A DNA stretch of 64,000 bases from JAUQQI01 sp040289115 (GCA_040289115.1 PSKS01000005.1:39262-103261), one strand, 5' to 3'; numbered from the stretch's first letter, positions 1 to 9,149 are shown. Translations and numbers: made by a program. Notes: a model not told the origin generated them from the sequence alone.

Positions 1-1
1 C

Positions 2-250
2 GAATTACCGGCTCAGGTTACCGGGGCCGGGTCGGTCTTTGCCGTGCACTTCACGGCCGAGCCGGTAACCGACTACCGGTCGGCCCGGCGGGGCGCAAAT
101 CCCGAGCTCCTGCGCCGGCTTCACCTCGGCTTGCTCAACGAAGGGGTGATTATTGCGCCCCGGGGCATGGGGTGCATCTCCACCCCGATGACCGAGGCCG
201 AGGTCGAATTTCTGGGCCAGGCGGTGGAGAAGGCCCTGGGCGGCCCCTAG
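2..250 (+). CDS. Class III aminotransferase, glutamate-1-semialdehyde 2,1-aminomutase-like (C-terminal fragment)
   Basis: Only the last 82 residues are inside the window; the gene runs off the left edge and stops with TAG at 248-250. The visible part reads VTGAGSVFAVHFT, then RLHLGLLNEGVIIAPRGMGCIST and an acidic helix ending EFLGQAVEKAL. This is the usual C-terminal small domain of the GSA aminotransferase subgroup of PLP fold-type I enzymes. The PLP lysine lies outside the window, so tetrapyrrole synthesis versus another omega-aminotransferase role cannot be told. It converges on ppa with a 4-base overlap. Confidence 0.75.
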   Translation, partial: ELPAQVTGAGSVFAVHFTAEPVTDYRSARRGANPELLRRLHLGLLNEGVIIAPRGMGCISTPMTEAEVEFLGQAVEKALGGP

Positions 251-750
251 CCCCGGCCCCGAACCAGGCGGTGGCGCTGTTGGGCCTCCTCGATGAGCCT
301 CCAGGCCGCCTCCACGTCGGCCCAGCCGTAGACTTCCACCTCTTTTTCTTCCAGGTCCTTATAGACCGTGAAGAAGTGCTCGATCTCCCGCAGCAGGTGG
401 GCCGGCAGGTCCCCCAGTCGCCGCACTTCCTTAAGGCGGGGGTCTCCCACTGGCACGGCCACAATCTTTTCGTCGACCCCCTTCTCATCCCGCATCAGCA
501 GGACCCCAATGGGCCGGATGGGCACGACGCACCCGGTAAAGGTCGGCTCATAGACGATTACCAGCACATCTAAGGGGTCCCCGTCGGCCGAAAGGGTATC
601 TAAGATCAGGCCGTAGTCCGACGGGTAGTGCAGGGGCGAGTATAGGACCCGGTCCAGTCGGAATCGGCCAAGCTTTTCGTCGTATTCGTACTTGTTGCGG
701 CTGCCCCGTGGAATCTCAATCAGGGCCAGGAGAGGCTGTTCCTGAAGCAT
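247..750 (-). CDS. ppa: Inorganic pyrophosphatase (family I)
   Basis: A 167-residue soluble Mg-dependent pyrophosphatase, which hydrolyses PPi to two phosphates and pulls biosynthetic reactions forward. The N-terminus carries IEIPRGSRNKYEYD (substrate-binding Lys and Glu). The family I signature DGDPLD with its metal-binding aspartates is at about residues 56-61, followed by DEKGVDEKIVAVP around residue 110. Length is normal for bacterial family I enzymes. The start at 750 lies 35 bases inside the upstream dehydratase gene, so the two are probably translationally coupled. No later start would leave the conserved N-terminal strand intact. Confidence 0.93.
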   Translation of the reverse strand: MLQEQPLLALIEIPRGSRNKYEYDEKLGRFRLDRVLYSPLHYPSDYGLILDTLSADGDPLDVLVIVYEPTFTGCVVPIRPIGVLLMRDEKGVDEKIVAVPVGDPRLKEVRRLGDLPAHLLREIEHFFTVYKDLEEKEVEVYGWADVEAAWRLIEEAQQRHRLVRGRG

Positions 751-1735
751 CGGTCAGCACTTCCCGAAGGGTCTCCAGAGTAACGTTGCCCCCGGTGAGA
801 ATCAGGGCAACTTTGCGGCCGGCGAGTCGGTCCCGGAGGCGGAGGGCCCCGGCGGTTGAGGCGGCCCCAGCCCCTTCGGCAACCAGGTGGGCCGTCTCTA
901 GTAAAAGCCGCATCGCCGCCTTGAGCTCCTCGTCGCTTACCAGGATTATCTCATCTATTAGCCGCCAGAGGACCCTCAGGGGAAGCTCAAAGGCGACCCG
1001 GGTAGCCAGCCCTTCGGCGAAGGTGGCCGCCTCCGGGGTCTCCAGGAGGCGGCGGGCCCGCCAGGAGAGGTAAACTACCGGCGCCCGCTCCGACTGCACC
1101 CCGATAACCTTGATCTGGGGGTTAACGGCCTTGGCGACGATCGAGGCCCCGCAGGCGCAACTTCCGGCCCCGACGGGGGCAAAGATGTACTCGACGTCCG
1201 GGACCGCTTCGATGATTTCGAGGCTGGCAGTGCCGACGCCGGCGATCAGCAGAGGCTCGTTGGCGGCGTGGACGTAGCGCATGCCGGTATCGGCGGCGAA
1301 CTGCTCGGCGGCTTCCCGGGCCTCGTCAAAGTCGCGGCCGGTTAAGATAACCTCGGCCCCGAGCCGGCGCATGGCGGCCACCTTGTAGGGGTTCGAATGC
1401 TCCGGGGCGAAGATGACAGCCCGCGTGCCGAAGAGGCGGGCGGCATAGGCGATGGACTGCCCGTGGTTGCCGGTGGAAGCCGTGACCACCCCCCGAGCCC
1501 GCTCGGCCGGATCCATGGCCGCCAGGAGGTTCACCCCGCCCCGGACCTTAAAGGCGCCGATGGGCTGGAGACTCTCGACCTTAACGTAGACCTCGGCCCC
1601 CAGCACCTCGGCCAAGGCCGGCGGCCGGATAAGGGGTGTGGGCTTTAAATAGGGGGCGATCCGACGGCGGGCAATCAGGATGTCGTGAAAATTGGGTTCC
1701 CAGAGTTTACTGGGGGTTCCAGGTTCGGAGTTCAT
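716..1735 (-). CDS. PLP-dependent threonine/serine dehydratase-like enzyme (fold type II)
   Basis: A 339-residue catabolic-type dehydratase with no C-terminal ACT regulatory domain. The PLP lysine is K63 in LQPIGAFKVRGG. The substrate loop is TASTGNHGQSIAYAA at about residues 85-99, and the phosphate-binding loop is VGAGSCACGA near 190, less glycine-rich than the common GGGGL form. C-terminal ILTGGNVT contacts the cofactor. The family deaminates threonine or serine, or threo-3-hydroxyaspartate, to 2-oxo acids; substrate cannot be fixed from sequence. A minus-strand TATAAT at 1774-1779 is a likely -10, with no clear -35. It is followed directly by ppa. Confidence 0.85.
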   Translation of the reverse strand: MNSEPGTPSKLWEPNFHDILIARRRIAPYLKPTPLIRPPALAEVLGAEVYVKVESLQPIGAFKVRGGVNLLAAMDPAERARGVVTASTGNHGQSIAYAARLFGTRAVIFAPEHSNPYKVAAMRRLGAEVILTGRDFDEAREAAEQFAADTGMRYVHAANEPLLIAGVGTASLEIIEAVPDVEYIFAPVGAGSCACGASIVAKAVNPQIKVIGVQSERAPVVYLSWRARRLLETPEAATFAEGLATRVAFELPLRVLWRLIDEIILVSDEELKAAMRLLLETAHLVAEGAGAASTAGALRLRDRLAGRKVALILTGGNVTLETLREVLTDASGTASPGPD

Positions 1736-1902
1736 CGTAAGCTACACCGCCGACGGAGAATGCCAGTTTAAATATTATAACACTCTGGGCGTACCTAGGT
1801 GCGCAACCGGGCAGGGACGCACCAGAAATTCCCGGGCTGGCGTCGGCCCTTTGGTCCGGCCGCGCCTTTACGCTGGAAACCTCTGCTCGCCCGGGCGGCC
1901 CC

Positions 1903-1931
1903 TTGACGATTTCAGGCGGGTCCTCTACAAT
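1903..1931 (+). promoter_or_regulatory. Sigma70-type promoter for the crotonase/aminotransferase pair
   Basis: TTGACG at 1903-1908 and TACAAT at 1926-1931, separated by 17 bases. Predicted transcription start is about 1938, only some 8 bases before the ATG at 1946. The leader would consist almost entirely of the Shine-Dalgarno GGAAGGAG. Confidence 0.65.
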
Positions 1932-1945
1932 CGGCCGGAAGGAGC

Positions 1946-2704
1946 ATGACGGTCATTCTCGAGCGCCGGGGCCGCATCGCCCTCATCACCATTAACCGGC
2001 CCGAGGTTCATAACGCCTTGGATACCCCCACCGTCGCCGCCTTGGCCGATGCGTGGGCCGAGTTCGACCGAGACCCAGACCTGCGGGTGGCCGTCATAAC
2101 CGGGGCCGGCGGCCGGGCCTTCTCAGCCGGAGCCGACCTGCGCACCCGGGTCCCCGGTCTCCTGGAGCGGGGCTACACCCAGGAGGGCCCCAGCCCCTAC
2201 CCGAATACCTGGAAGCCGGTCATCGCCGCCATCGCCGGCTACTGCCTGGCCGGCGGCCTGGCCCTGGCCCTGGCCTGCGACATCCGGATTGCGGCCACCA
2301 ACGCCGTCTTCGGAACGATGGGGGTTCGGCGGGGGATCCTCCCGGCCGGTGGCCAGACCCAGCGGCTCCCCCGACTTATCCCCTTCGGCAAGGCCCTGGA
2401 GCTCCTCTTTACCGGCGACCTCATCGACGCCCGGCAGGCCCTGGCCCTGGGCCTGGTCAATCAGGTGGTCGAGCCCGAGGCCCTGATGCCCGCGGCCTTG
2501 GGCCTGGCCGAAAAGGTCGCCGCCAACGCACCCCTCGCCGTCCAGGCGGCCAAAGAAGCTGCCTACCGGGGGATCGACCTGCCCCTGCCCGAAGCCCTCA
2601 AGCTTGAGGCCGAGCTCTTCGACCGGGTTGCCCGGACGGAGGATGCCCTGGAGGGTACCCGGGCCTTTGTTGAGAAGCGCCCGCCCGTCTTCCGGGGGCG
2701 ATAA
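1946..2704 (+). CDS. Enoyl-CoA hydratase/isomerase family protein lacking both canonical catalytic glutamates
   Basis: A 252-residue crotonase-fold protein. The CoA oxyanion-hole segments are present: FSAGADL at about residues 61-67 and AGYCLAGGLALALACDIR at about 96-113. The family landmark LPAGGQTQRLPRLI follows. Aligned to classical enoyl-CoA hydratase, the two acid/base glutamates (rat Glu144 and Glu164) are replaced by Ala and Gly, so simple hydration is unlikely. Other crotonase chemistry (isomerase, dehalogenase, decarboxylase or hydrolase-like) is possible. It shares a transcript with the aminotransferase 24 bases downstream, suggesting amino-acid or amine catabolism through CoA thioesters. 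Confidence 0.85.
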   Translation: MTVILERRGRIALITINRPEVHNALDTPTVAALADAWAEFDRDPDLRVAVITGAGGRAFSAGADLRTRVPGLLERGYTQEGPSPYPNTWKPVIAAIAGYCLAGGLALALACDIRIAATNAVFGTMGVRRGILPAGGQTQRLPRLIPFGKALELLFTGDLIDARQALALGLVNQVVEPEALMPAALGLAEKVAANAPLAVQAAKEAAYRGIDLPLPEALKLEAELFDRVARTEDALEGTRAFVEKRPPVFRGR

Positions 2705-2728
2705 GCTGATAAGAGGAGGATAGAACCG

Positions 2729-4057
2729 ATGTTGGATGCCGCCACCGTCGAGCGGGAAACCCGCGAATACGTCCTCATCCCCTGGTCAACCCAGTCGCAG
2801 GTCCGCCACATTCCGGTCACCCACGCCCAGGGCTGCTGGTTTTACGACGCCAACGGCAAAGCCTACCTGGACTTTTCGGCCCAGCTTATCAACGTCAACA
2901 TCGGCTACCAGCACCCGAAGGTGGTCGCCGCCATCAAGGAGCAGGCCGAGCGGCTCTGCTACATCGGCCCCACCTTCGACCACGAGAGCCGCAGCACCCT
3001 GGCCCGGATGATCGCCGAGGTGGCCCCGCCTGGCCTTAAAAAGACGATGTTCACCACCGGCGGGACCGAGGCCAACGAAAACGCCATCAAGATCGCCCGG
3101 CTGTATACCGGCCGCCAGAAGATTATCAGCCGCTACCGCTCCTACCATGGTGGCACCTACGGCTCGATGTCGGTGGGAGGCGACAGCCGCCGCTGGCCCT
3201 GGGAGCCTGGAATCCCCGGGGTTGTGCGGGTCTTCGACCCTTACCGCTACCGGTGTCCTTTCTGCAGCCGGGCCGAGGCCTGCACCCTCCAGTGCGTGGC
3301 CCACATCGAGGAGGTAATCTGGTACGAGGGCCCCGACCAGGTCGCGGCCGTCATGCTGGAAGGGGTAACCGGTAGCAACGGGGTGCTTGTCCCGCCGCCC
3401 CAGTACTGGCCGGAGGTCCGCCGCCTCTGCGACAAGTACGGCATCCTGCTCATCTCCGACGAGGTGATGAGCGGTTTCGGACGGACCGGCAAGTGGTTCG
3501 CCGTCCAGCACTGGGATGTGGCCCCGGATATTCTCACCTTTGCTAAAGGGGTCACCAGCGGCTACGTCCCCCTTGGGGGCGTAACCATCTCGGAGAAGAT
3601 CGCCCGCTTCCTGGATGACCGACCTTTCCCCTCGGGCCTCACCTACGCTGGACACCCCCTCGCCTGCGCCGCCGGGATCGCCAACATGCAGGTCTACCGG
3701 GAGGAGAACTTGGTCGAGCGGGCGGCGGCCATGGGCCAGACCCTGGGAACCCTGCTCCAGGGCCTGTATGACCGGCACCCATCGGTGGGGGAGGTGCGGG
3801 GCCTTGGGCTCTTCTGGGCCGTGGAGCTGGTGAAGGACCGGGAAACCCGGGAGCCACTGGTGCCCTGGAACGCCCCGACTCAGGGGGTCCTCAACGACAT
3901 CCGCAATGTCGCCCTGGACCGAGGCCTCTACGTTTACGGGCGATGGAACATCCTTATCATCGCCCCGCCCCTCACCATCAGCGAAGAGGAGCTCAAACTC
4001 GGGGTCTCCATCCTGGACGATGTCCTGGAAATCGCCGACCGAGCGGCAAAGGCCTAA
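2729..4057 (+). CDS. Class III PLP aminotransferase (taurine/omega-amino acid:pyruvate type)
   Basis: A 442-residue fold-type I omega-aminotransferase. Features in order: cofactor loop TTGGTEANENAIKIAR at about residues 109-124; YRSYHGGTYGSMS with the aromatic that stacks on PLP; acidic metal/cofactor motif LLISDEVMSGFGRTGKWF; PLP lysine in LTFAKGVTSGYVPLGG near 278; and TYAGHPLACAAG. A cysteine-rich stretch (CPFCSRAEACTLQC) lies around 174-187, like the short Cys segment seen in relatives. GAGGAGG at 2714-2720 is a strong Shine-Dalgarno. Substrate is probably a beta- or omega-amino compound, with pyruvate or 2-oxoglutarate as acceptor. Its partner is the crotonase upstream. Confidence 0.85.
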   Translation: MLDAATVERETREYVLIPWSTQSQVRHIPVTHAQGCWFYDANGKAYLDFSAQLINVNIGYQHPKVVAAIKEQAERLCYIGPTFDHESRSTLARMIAEVAPPGLKKTMFTTGGTEANENAIKIARLYTGRQKIISRYRSYHGGTYGSMSVGGDSRRWPWEPGIPGVVRVFDPYRYRCPFCSRAEACTLQCVAHIEEVIWYEGPDQVAAVMLEGVTGSNGVLVPPPQYWPEVRRLCDKYGILLISDEVMSGFGRTGKWFAVQHWDVAPDILTFAKGVTSGYVPLGGVTISEKIARFLDDRPFPSGLTYAGHPLACAAGIANMQVYREENLVERAAAMGQTLGTLLQGLYDRHPSVGEVRGLGLFWAVELVKDRETREPLVPWNAPTQGVLNDIRNVALDRGLYVYGRWNILIIAPPLTISEEELKLGVSILDDVLEIADRAAKA

Positions 4058-5712
4058 TCGGGCGGCCTCTCGGCCCGGACGTAGATAGCATAATCCTCGG
4101 CCCGGGCCGCAAGCCGGTAGGCCGGCCCCAGCTTTGCCTCAAAGAACGGCCTCAAGCCCGGGTCCTGGACAAAGACGGCCCAGACCCGAATTTCCCGCCC
4201 AAGCAGGCGGCCGTCGAAGGCCCTCTGCCTTGCCAGGAGGGCATAGGCGGTGTACATGTCGATATAATTTCGGTTAGCTGCGTAATAGGCCACCTCTTTG
4301 GCCGCCACGTAGTACTCCCCAGGCCCCAAAAGGCCGTCCAGCAAACGGGCGGCCTCAACGTTGCCCGCGGAGCCATAAAAGTACCCGGTGGAATATGGGG
4401 CCGAACGCTGGATTAAATCGGTGACCGCCGCCCAGCCGGCAAAAGCCGCCACCAGGCCGAGGACGACCCCGGCCGGAACCGACCGCTGTCGTTCCAAGGC
4501 GGCCAGGATCAGACCCGCCAGCAGGCTCCCCGCCGCCACCAGGGGCGGATGCCCGTACGAGCCCACCGTCCAGAAGAAGGGCCCGTCGCCGAGGGCAAGG
4601 CCGGCTATAAGCCCGGCGGCAGCCCCGCCAAAACCGGCCGCGAGGGTCCGGCGGCCAAGCCCGTCAAGGCAGCCGGCCAATTCGACCACGACGGTGGCGA
4701 TGACCAGGGGCAGGGCCGCGATGTGGTACTTGGGAAAGTAGCCGGCCGTCCTGCCCAGATACGCCCCGAGGCTTACCGCCCCCAGCAGGGCCACGAAATC
4801 GGCCGGCCCGGGCTTTTGTCCGGCCGCCCAGTACCGGGCGCGGCGGCCCACGGCCCAGCCGAAAAGCCCAAGCAGGGGCGGCGAAAGCCACCAGCCGGTC
4901 TCGGTCCCGGCCAGGCCACTGCCCAGGGCCATCAGAAATTCCGCAAAGGTGACCTCAAAGGGCATGGCGAAGGGCAGGCCGAGGAGCAGGCTTACGGTCC
5001 CCCAAAGCCCGAGAAAGAGGCCTGCCCCGCTGAAGGCCAATGCGCCGGCCCACCCCCAACCCTGGACCTTAAGGCCCCGAGCGACCAGGATAAACCCCAG
5101 GACCGGGGGGATGGCCAGGGGTGTGGTGAGCTTGGCCGAAAGGGCCAGTCCGAAGGCCAGCTCGGCCCGCAATAGCCCCCCGGTGGATGGGCGGGCGATG
5201 AGGTCGGAGCCGGCCAAGACGGCGGCCAGGAAGAGGGGGAGCAGAACCGACCCGTCGATGTCTAAAAGCAGGCTGCTCTGGACAGTGAGGGGGTGAAGCA
5301 GGAAGAGGCCCGGGGCCGCGACCGCCGCCCAGGAATTCGCCGTCAGCCGCCGGGTCAGGAAAAACAGAAGGACGCCGGCCGCTAGGGTTCCGGCTACCCC
5401 AACCAGGCGACCTTGGGCCTCTCCAACCCCGAACAGGGCATAGGCCAGGCCCAGGGTATAAACGTAAAGGGGCGGGTGCCAGAGGGCATATTGAAACTCC
5501 CGGTCCAGGGTACCGCGGTCTTCCATGAAGCCGGCCCGGGCGAAGGGTCGGCCGGTGGCGACCACTGCCTCCCCACCTAGGGCGAAGTTAACCTCGTCGT
5601 AGGCCAGGGGCCGACCGAGGCGTGGATAAATACAGAAAAGAAAAAAGGCCACCGAAACGGCGGCCAAAAAGGCTACGGCCGGGGGCCCCTTCAGTCGTCC
5701 GAAAGCTCCCAC
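4054..5712 (-). CDS. Glycosyltransferase family 39/PMT-type integral membrane protein
   Basis: About 552 residues with roughly a dozen hydrophobic segments, the first at the very N-terminus (PPAVAFLAAVSVAFFLFC). The first extracytoplasmic loop carries the diagnostic acidic pair in LAYDEVNFALGGEAV, then ALWHPPLYVYTLGLAYALFG, as in ArnT/PMT-like enzymes that move a sugar from a polyprenyl-phosphate donor. A soluble C-terminal domain follows. The open frame extends to 5883 but that part lies over the HNH gene. GTG at 5712 gives a 22-base overlap with it and keeps the first membrane helix. Acceptor (protein, lipid or wall polymer) is unknown. Confidence 0.75.
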   Translation of the reverse strand: MGAFGRLKGPPAVAFLAAVSVAFFLFCIYPRLGRPLAYDEVNFALGGEAVVATGRPFARAGFMEDRGTLDREFQYALWHPPLYVYTLGLAYALFGVGEAQGRLVGVAGTLAAGVLLFFLTRRLTANSWAAVAAPGLFLLHPLTVQSSLLLDIDGSVLLPLFLAAVLAGSDLIARPSTGGLLRAELAFGLALSAKLTTPLAIPPVLGFILVARGLKVQGWGWAGALAFSGAGLFLGLWGTVSLLLGLPFAMPFEVTFAEFLMALGSGLAGTETGWWLSPPLLGLFGWAVGRRARYWAAGQKPGPADFVALLGAVSLGAYLGRTAGYFPKYHIAALPLVIATVVVELAGCLDGLGRRTLAAGFGGAAAGLIAGLALGDGPFFWTVGSYGHPPLVAAGSLLAGLILAALERQRSVPAGVVLGLVAAFAGWAAVTDLIQRSAPYSTGYFYGSAGNVEAARLLDGLLGPGEYYVAAKEVAYYAANRNYIDMYTAYALLARQRAFDGRLLGREIRVWAVFVQDPGLRPFFEAKLGPAYRLAARAEDYAIYVRAERPPD

Positions 5713-6209
5713 TCGGGTATGAACTTGAGCCACTCGGACTGGGGCTGGTACTGGGCCACCAGGTAGCGGGCATTGGCCCTGGGCCGGCGAGGCGGTCGGA
5801 TAAGTTTCATTCCGGCCTCTTCGGGCGTCCGGTTGGCCTTCCGGTGGTTGCAGCTTTTGCAGGCACTGACCACATTCTCCCACACGTGCTTGCCGCCCCG
5901 GTGGCGGGGAATAACGTGGTCCACCGTAAGGTCACGGGTACGGGTTCCGCAGTACTGGCAGGTGTAGTTATCCCGCAGGAAGACCTCCCGGCGGGTTAGT
6001 TTAACCTCCGGACGGGGCCGCTTGATCATGTAAACCAGGCGGATGACCGACGGCAGGCGGAAGATCCGGCTCGGGGTCCGGAGCACTCCATCGGCATGCT
6101 CCAGGACCTCGGCCTTACCCCGGTCGATTAAGACAAAGGCCCTACGGACGTTGCAGACGTTAAGGGGCTCATAATTTTGATTGAGAACGAGCACCGGCAT
6201 GTCAACCAT
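5691..6209 (-). CDS. HNH endonuclease family protein
   Basis: About 172 residues. It begins MPVLVLNQNYEPLNVCNVRRA, the common N-terminal signature of a widespread chromosomal HNH family. The nuclease core follows: zinc ligands in CQYCGTR, then LTVDHVIPRHRGGKHVWENVVSACKSCNHRK (D-H catalytic pair, Asn, and the second CxxC). These proteins are conserved in many Gram-positive and photosynthetic bacteria, and their physiological target is not established. Start is uncertain: ATG 6209, ATG 6200 and an upstream GTG 6245 are in frame. A minus-strand TAGAAT at 6250-6255 would start RNA near 6243, favouring an internal ATG. Confidence 0.8.
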   Translation of the reverse strand: MVDMPVLVLNQNYEPLNVCNVRRAFVLIDRGKAEVLEHADGVLRTPSRIFRLPSVIRLVYMIKRPRPEVKLTRREVFLRDNYTCQYCGTRTRDLTVDHVIPRHRGGKHVWENVVSACKSCNHRKANRTPEEAGMKLIRPPRRPRANARYLVAQYQPQSEWLKFIPEWELSDD

Positions 6210-6245
6210 TCCCGATTTACCCGTCAGGAAGGCTCCAACTTTCAC

Positions 6246-6461
6246 CTAGATTCTAACACGGTGAGCCGTCACCTACGCCAGTCTTTAAAGACCCATCGCC
6301 GTGTATCCGAATGGGACGTTTGACTGCCTGTTACTCGCTGAAAGCTGGGGGAGTTCTGCCGGGACTTCTCGGCCAGGCCCAAAATTGCCGCCTAGCGGTA
6401 TCCGGGGGCACCGAACCGGGGCTTGCCTGTAAGGGGATCCAGTTTTATAAACAGTATGCCC
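6246..6461 (+). other. Intergenic gap without a recognised gene
   Basis: Between the end of the redox operon and the HNH gene. Apart from the minus-strand TAGAAT at 6250-6255 I see no convincing reading frame, repeat or terminator with a T-run. A short plus-strand open frame here runs into the NuoG-like gene and is treated as spurious. Confidence 0.5.
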
Positions 6462-9137
6462 TTAGCCGCCGACCGGTTCGAGCCGAACCTTAAGCGGGCC
6501 GGCGACCGGGTTGCGGGCGAAGGGATCGGGGAGGCGGTCCCGGCCGTTGCCCGCCGGCGGCCCCACATATTCAAAGTCCCAGAAGGCCACATCCCCGGCC
6601 AGCTCGGCCGAAATCCGAACCCGGGCGACCAGGTCCCAGCCGTCGCCGATGACCCGCACCGGTCCCCCATCGGCCAGCCCGAGCCTGGCGGCCAGCTCGG
6701 GTCCCACTTCTAGCACCCGCTCCCGGCCCACCGTGGTCAGGGTCTTGAGCATTTCCGGGAAGGTCGTCAGGTCGTACCGGTAGAAAGATCGGCCCGGGTA
6801 GACGGTTATGAGTCCATCCGGGGCCGGCTCAGGCTCCGCAAGCTGCAGGTCAGGGAAGGCAAAGGTCTCGGGCAAGGTGTTGACAATGGGCCCCTCGAAT
6901 TCCAGCTCCTCGTAGTCCAGCCCGGCAAAGCCGGGGACCTGCTCGGCCAGCTCGGCGAAGACTTCGGCCGGGCGGACGCTTACTTCGACCCCAAGGCTGC
7001 GGCCGATTTCGGCCAGGATGGTCAGGTCGGGCCGGGCCTCTCCCGGCGGCCGCACCGCCGCCCGCACCCGCTGGACCCGCCGCTCCAGGCTGGTGACCGT
7101 TCCCTCCTTTTCAGCGAAACTTACCCCCGGCAGAACGACGGTGGCAAAGTCCAGCAGGGGCGAGGCATAGGCCCCCTGGACGATGACCGCCTCGCACCTT
7201 TCCAGGATCCGGCGCAGTTGCAGGCCCGCGGGGCCCTCCAAGTCGAAGCTATCGCCGACGATGTAGCAGGTTTTAATGCTGTCCAGGTCTGGGGTTTCGT
7301 CCAGGTGGACCTGCCCCGGGCCCAGTCCGGCCACCGCCCCCGCATCCAGGGCGCCCTGGGAGTTGGCCGTTCCGTAGAGGGGCAGGATGCCGGCCCCAGG
7401 CCGGCCCACATTCCCGGTAACCAGGGCTAGGGCGACCAGGGCCGCCACCGCCGGCCGGCCCTGGTGGACGATGCCGCCCCCGAACATGATGAGGCCGGGT
7501 CGGTCCTGGGCAAACAGGTGGGCAACCCGAACCAGCTCCTCCCGTCCGACCCCGGTGATCCGGCTCACCTGGTCCAAGTCGAGGTTTCGAACGGCGGCCT
7601 CAAAGTCATGAAAGCCGACGGTCTCCCTGTTTATAAATTCGGCGTCGGCCAGGCCATCTTCCAGGATCACTTTAATTAGGCCCGCAATGAGCCAGGCGTC
7701 GGTCCCGGGCCGGACCTTGACCCAGACGTCCGCGAAGCGGTTGAGGTGGGTGGGCCGGGGGTTAATCAAGATTAGATTTGCCCGCTCCCGCTCGGGGAGG
7801 AGGGCCCGGCCCGGCAGGTAGTTGAAGTAATCGGAGGCCGGCGGCAGGGTTATAGCCGGGGTCCTGGTGTACTGGACGACCTTCATCCCCACCACCGGTA
7901 CCGTCTCCCACGGGTCGGCCCCAACCACCAGGTAGGTCCGGGCCTTCTCGATATCGGCAATGGTTGCGGTTGGGCCCACCTTATCGAAAGCGGTGTGGAG
8001 GGGCTCCAGGGCCGTCCAGTCGAGCAGGTCCCAGGTCAGGTTCGGCGTGCCAACCCCTTCGCGGGCGACCTTCTGCAGGGCATAGAGCTCTTCATTGGTG
8101 AGCCGGGACGTGGCGAAAAACGCCACCTGCTCCGGCGGGGTATCTTTGAGGGCTTCGGCGGCGGCGGCCAGGGCCTCGGCCCAGGTGGCCGGGGCAAGCG
8201 TCCCGTTCTTGCGGACCATCGGCGTCTGGAGTCGCATCGGGTTATGGACAAAGTCCGAAACCCCGAACCTTCCCCGCACGCAGTACTGGCCCCGGTTGGC
8301 CGGGGCATCATAGTCCGGCCCGACCCGCAAAAGCCGGCCCCGCCGGACCTCCAGGATGAACTGGCAGCCCACGGGGCAGTAGTTGCAAATGGTCCGGACT
8401 AGCTGCTCGCCGGGGCCGGAGTGCCGGTTCTGCCGCTCCTCTAGGGCGCCCACCGGGCAGACATCCACGCAGGCCCCGCACATGATGCACCCCGCGTCAA
8501 CCATCGGCTGTCCGTTGGACGTACTGATTATGGTGGTGGCGCCCCGATTTTCCATGGTCCAGACGGCGATTCCCCGGACCTCGTCGCAGACCCGCACGCA
8601 GCGGTTACAGACGATGCATAGGTTAAAATCAGTGGCAATAAGGGGGTCTCGCCCGAGCGGAAGGCCCCGGTACTTAAAGGGAAAGCGGACCTCAGAGATT
8701 TCGACGTAGTCGCAAACTGCCTGAAGCTCGCACCGGTAGTTGGCCGGGCAGGTGACACAGCGAAAGTCCACGTGGGGCGAGCGCAGGCAGGGCTCCCCGG
8801 TGTAGCACTGGTCCTCCTTGTGGCAGGTAAGACACCCTAGGGGATGCTCGGTAATTAGGACCTCGATGATCTCCCGGCGGATCTCCTGAACAGCGTCGGT
8901 ATTGGTCCGCACCACCATGCCATCGGCCACCGGCAGAAGGCAGGAGGCCGGGTAGCCCCGCTGCCGCTCCACCTCGACGACGCACATCCGGCAAGCCCCC
9001 CAGGGGCGCAGGGCCGGGTGCCAGCAGAGGGTCGGGATGTAGATTCCGGCCTGCTGGGCCGCCTGGAGCACCGTCATGCCGGGCCGGGCGGTAACTTCTA
9101 CCCCGTCGATGGTGAGCTTAACCTGCCGTTCCTCCAT
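6462..9137 (-). CDS. NuoG/formate dehydrogenase-alpha-like Fe-S molybdopterin oxidoreductase without Sec/Cys ligand
   Basis: An 891-residue cytosolic subunit. The N-terminus is a [2Fe-2S] ferredoxin domain (C38, C49, C52, C66). The His-Cys domain carries HPLGCLTCHKEDQC. Two [4Fe-4S] motifs follow (CIVCNRCVRVCDE and CIMCGACVDVCP). The molybdopterin domain begins with its own [4Fe-4S] binding site (CNYCPVGC and the later QYCVRGRFG). In formate dehydrogenases, the Sec/Cys molybdenum ligand and the next His follow a GTNN-V segment. Here the matching stretch is GTPNLTWDLLDWTALEP, with Trp and Thr at those positions. Formate oxidation is therefore unlikely and molybdenum loading doubtful. It is last in the NuoE-NuoF-NuoG-like operon; start is supported by AAAGGGGTC upstream. 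Confidence 0.88.
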   Translation of the reverse strand: MEERQVKLTIDGVEVTARPGMTVLQAAQQAGIYIPTLCWHPALRPWGACRMCVVEVERQRGYPASCLLPVADGMVVRTNTDAVQEIRREIIEVLITEHPLGCLTCHKEDQCYTGEPCLRSPHVDFRCVTCPANYRCELQAVCDYVEISEVRFPFKYRGLPLGRDPLIATDFNLCIVCNRCVRVCDEVRGIAVWTMENRGATTIISTSNGQPMVDAGCIMCGACVDVCPVGALEERQNRHSGPGEQLVRTICNYCPVGCQFILEVRRGRLLRVGPDYDAPANRGQYCVRGRFGVSDFVHNPMRLQTPMVRKNGTLAPATWAEALAAAAEALKDTPPEQVAFFATSRLTNEELYALQKVAREGVGTPNLTWDLLDWTALEPLHTAFDKVGPTATIADIEKARTYLVVGADPWETVPVVGMKVVQYTRTPAITLPPASDYFNYLPGRALLPERERANLILINPRPTHLNRFADVWVKVRPGTDAWLIAGLIKVILEDGLADAEFINRETVGFHDFEAAVRNLDLDQVSRITGVGREELVRVAHLFAQDRPGLIMFGGGIVHQGRPAVAALVALALVTGNVGRPGAGILPLYGTANSQGALDAGAVAGLGPGQVHLDETPDLDSIKTCYIVGDSFDLEGPAGLQLRRILERCEAVIVQGAYASPLLDFATVVLPGVSFAEKEGTVTSLERRVQRVRAAVRPPGEARPDLTILAEIGRSLGVEVSVRPAEVFAELAEQVPGFAGLDYEELEFEGPIVNTLPETFAFPDLQLAEPEPAPDGLITVYPGRSFYRYDLTTFPEMLKTLTTVGRERVLEVGPELAARLGLADGGPVRVIGDGWDLVARVRISAELAGDVAFWDFEYVGPPAGNGRDRLPDPFARNPVAGPLKVRLEPVGG

Positions 9138-9149
9138 ATTAAGACCCCT

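Noticed and set aside
3247..3310. Cysteine cluster in the class III aminotransferase as a new metal site
   Set aside because: Comparable short Cys segments occur in many relatives of this aminotransferase subgroup.
6462..9137. Selenocysteine formate dehydrogenase
   Set aside because: No in-frame TGA and no Cys at the ligand position; the site is Trp.
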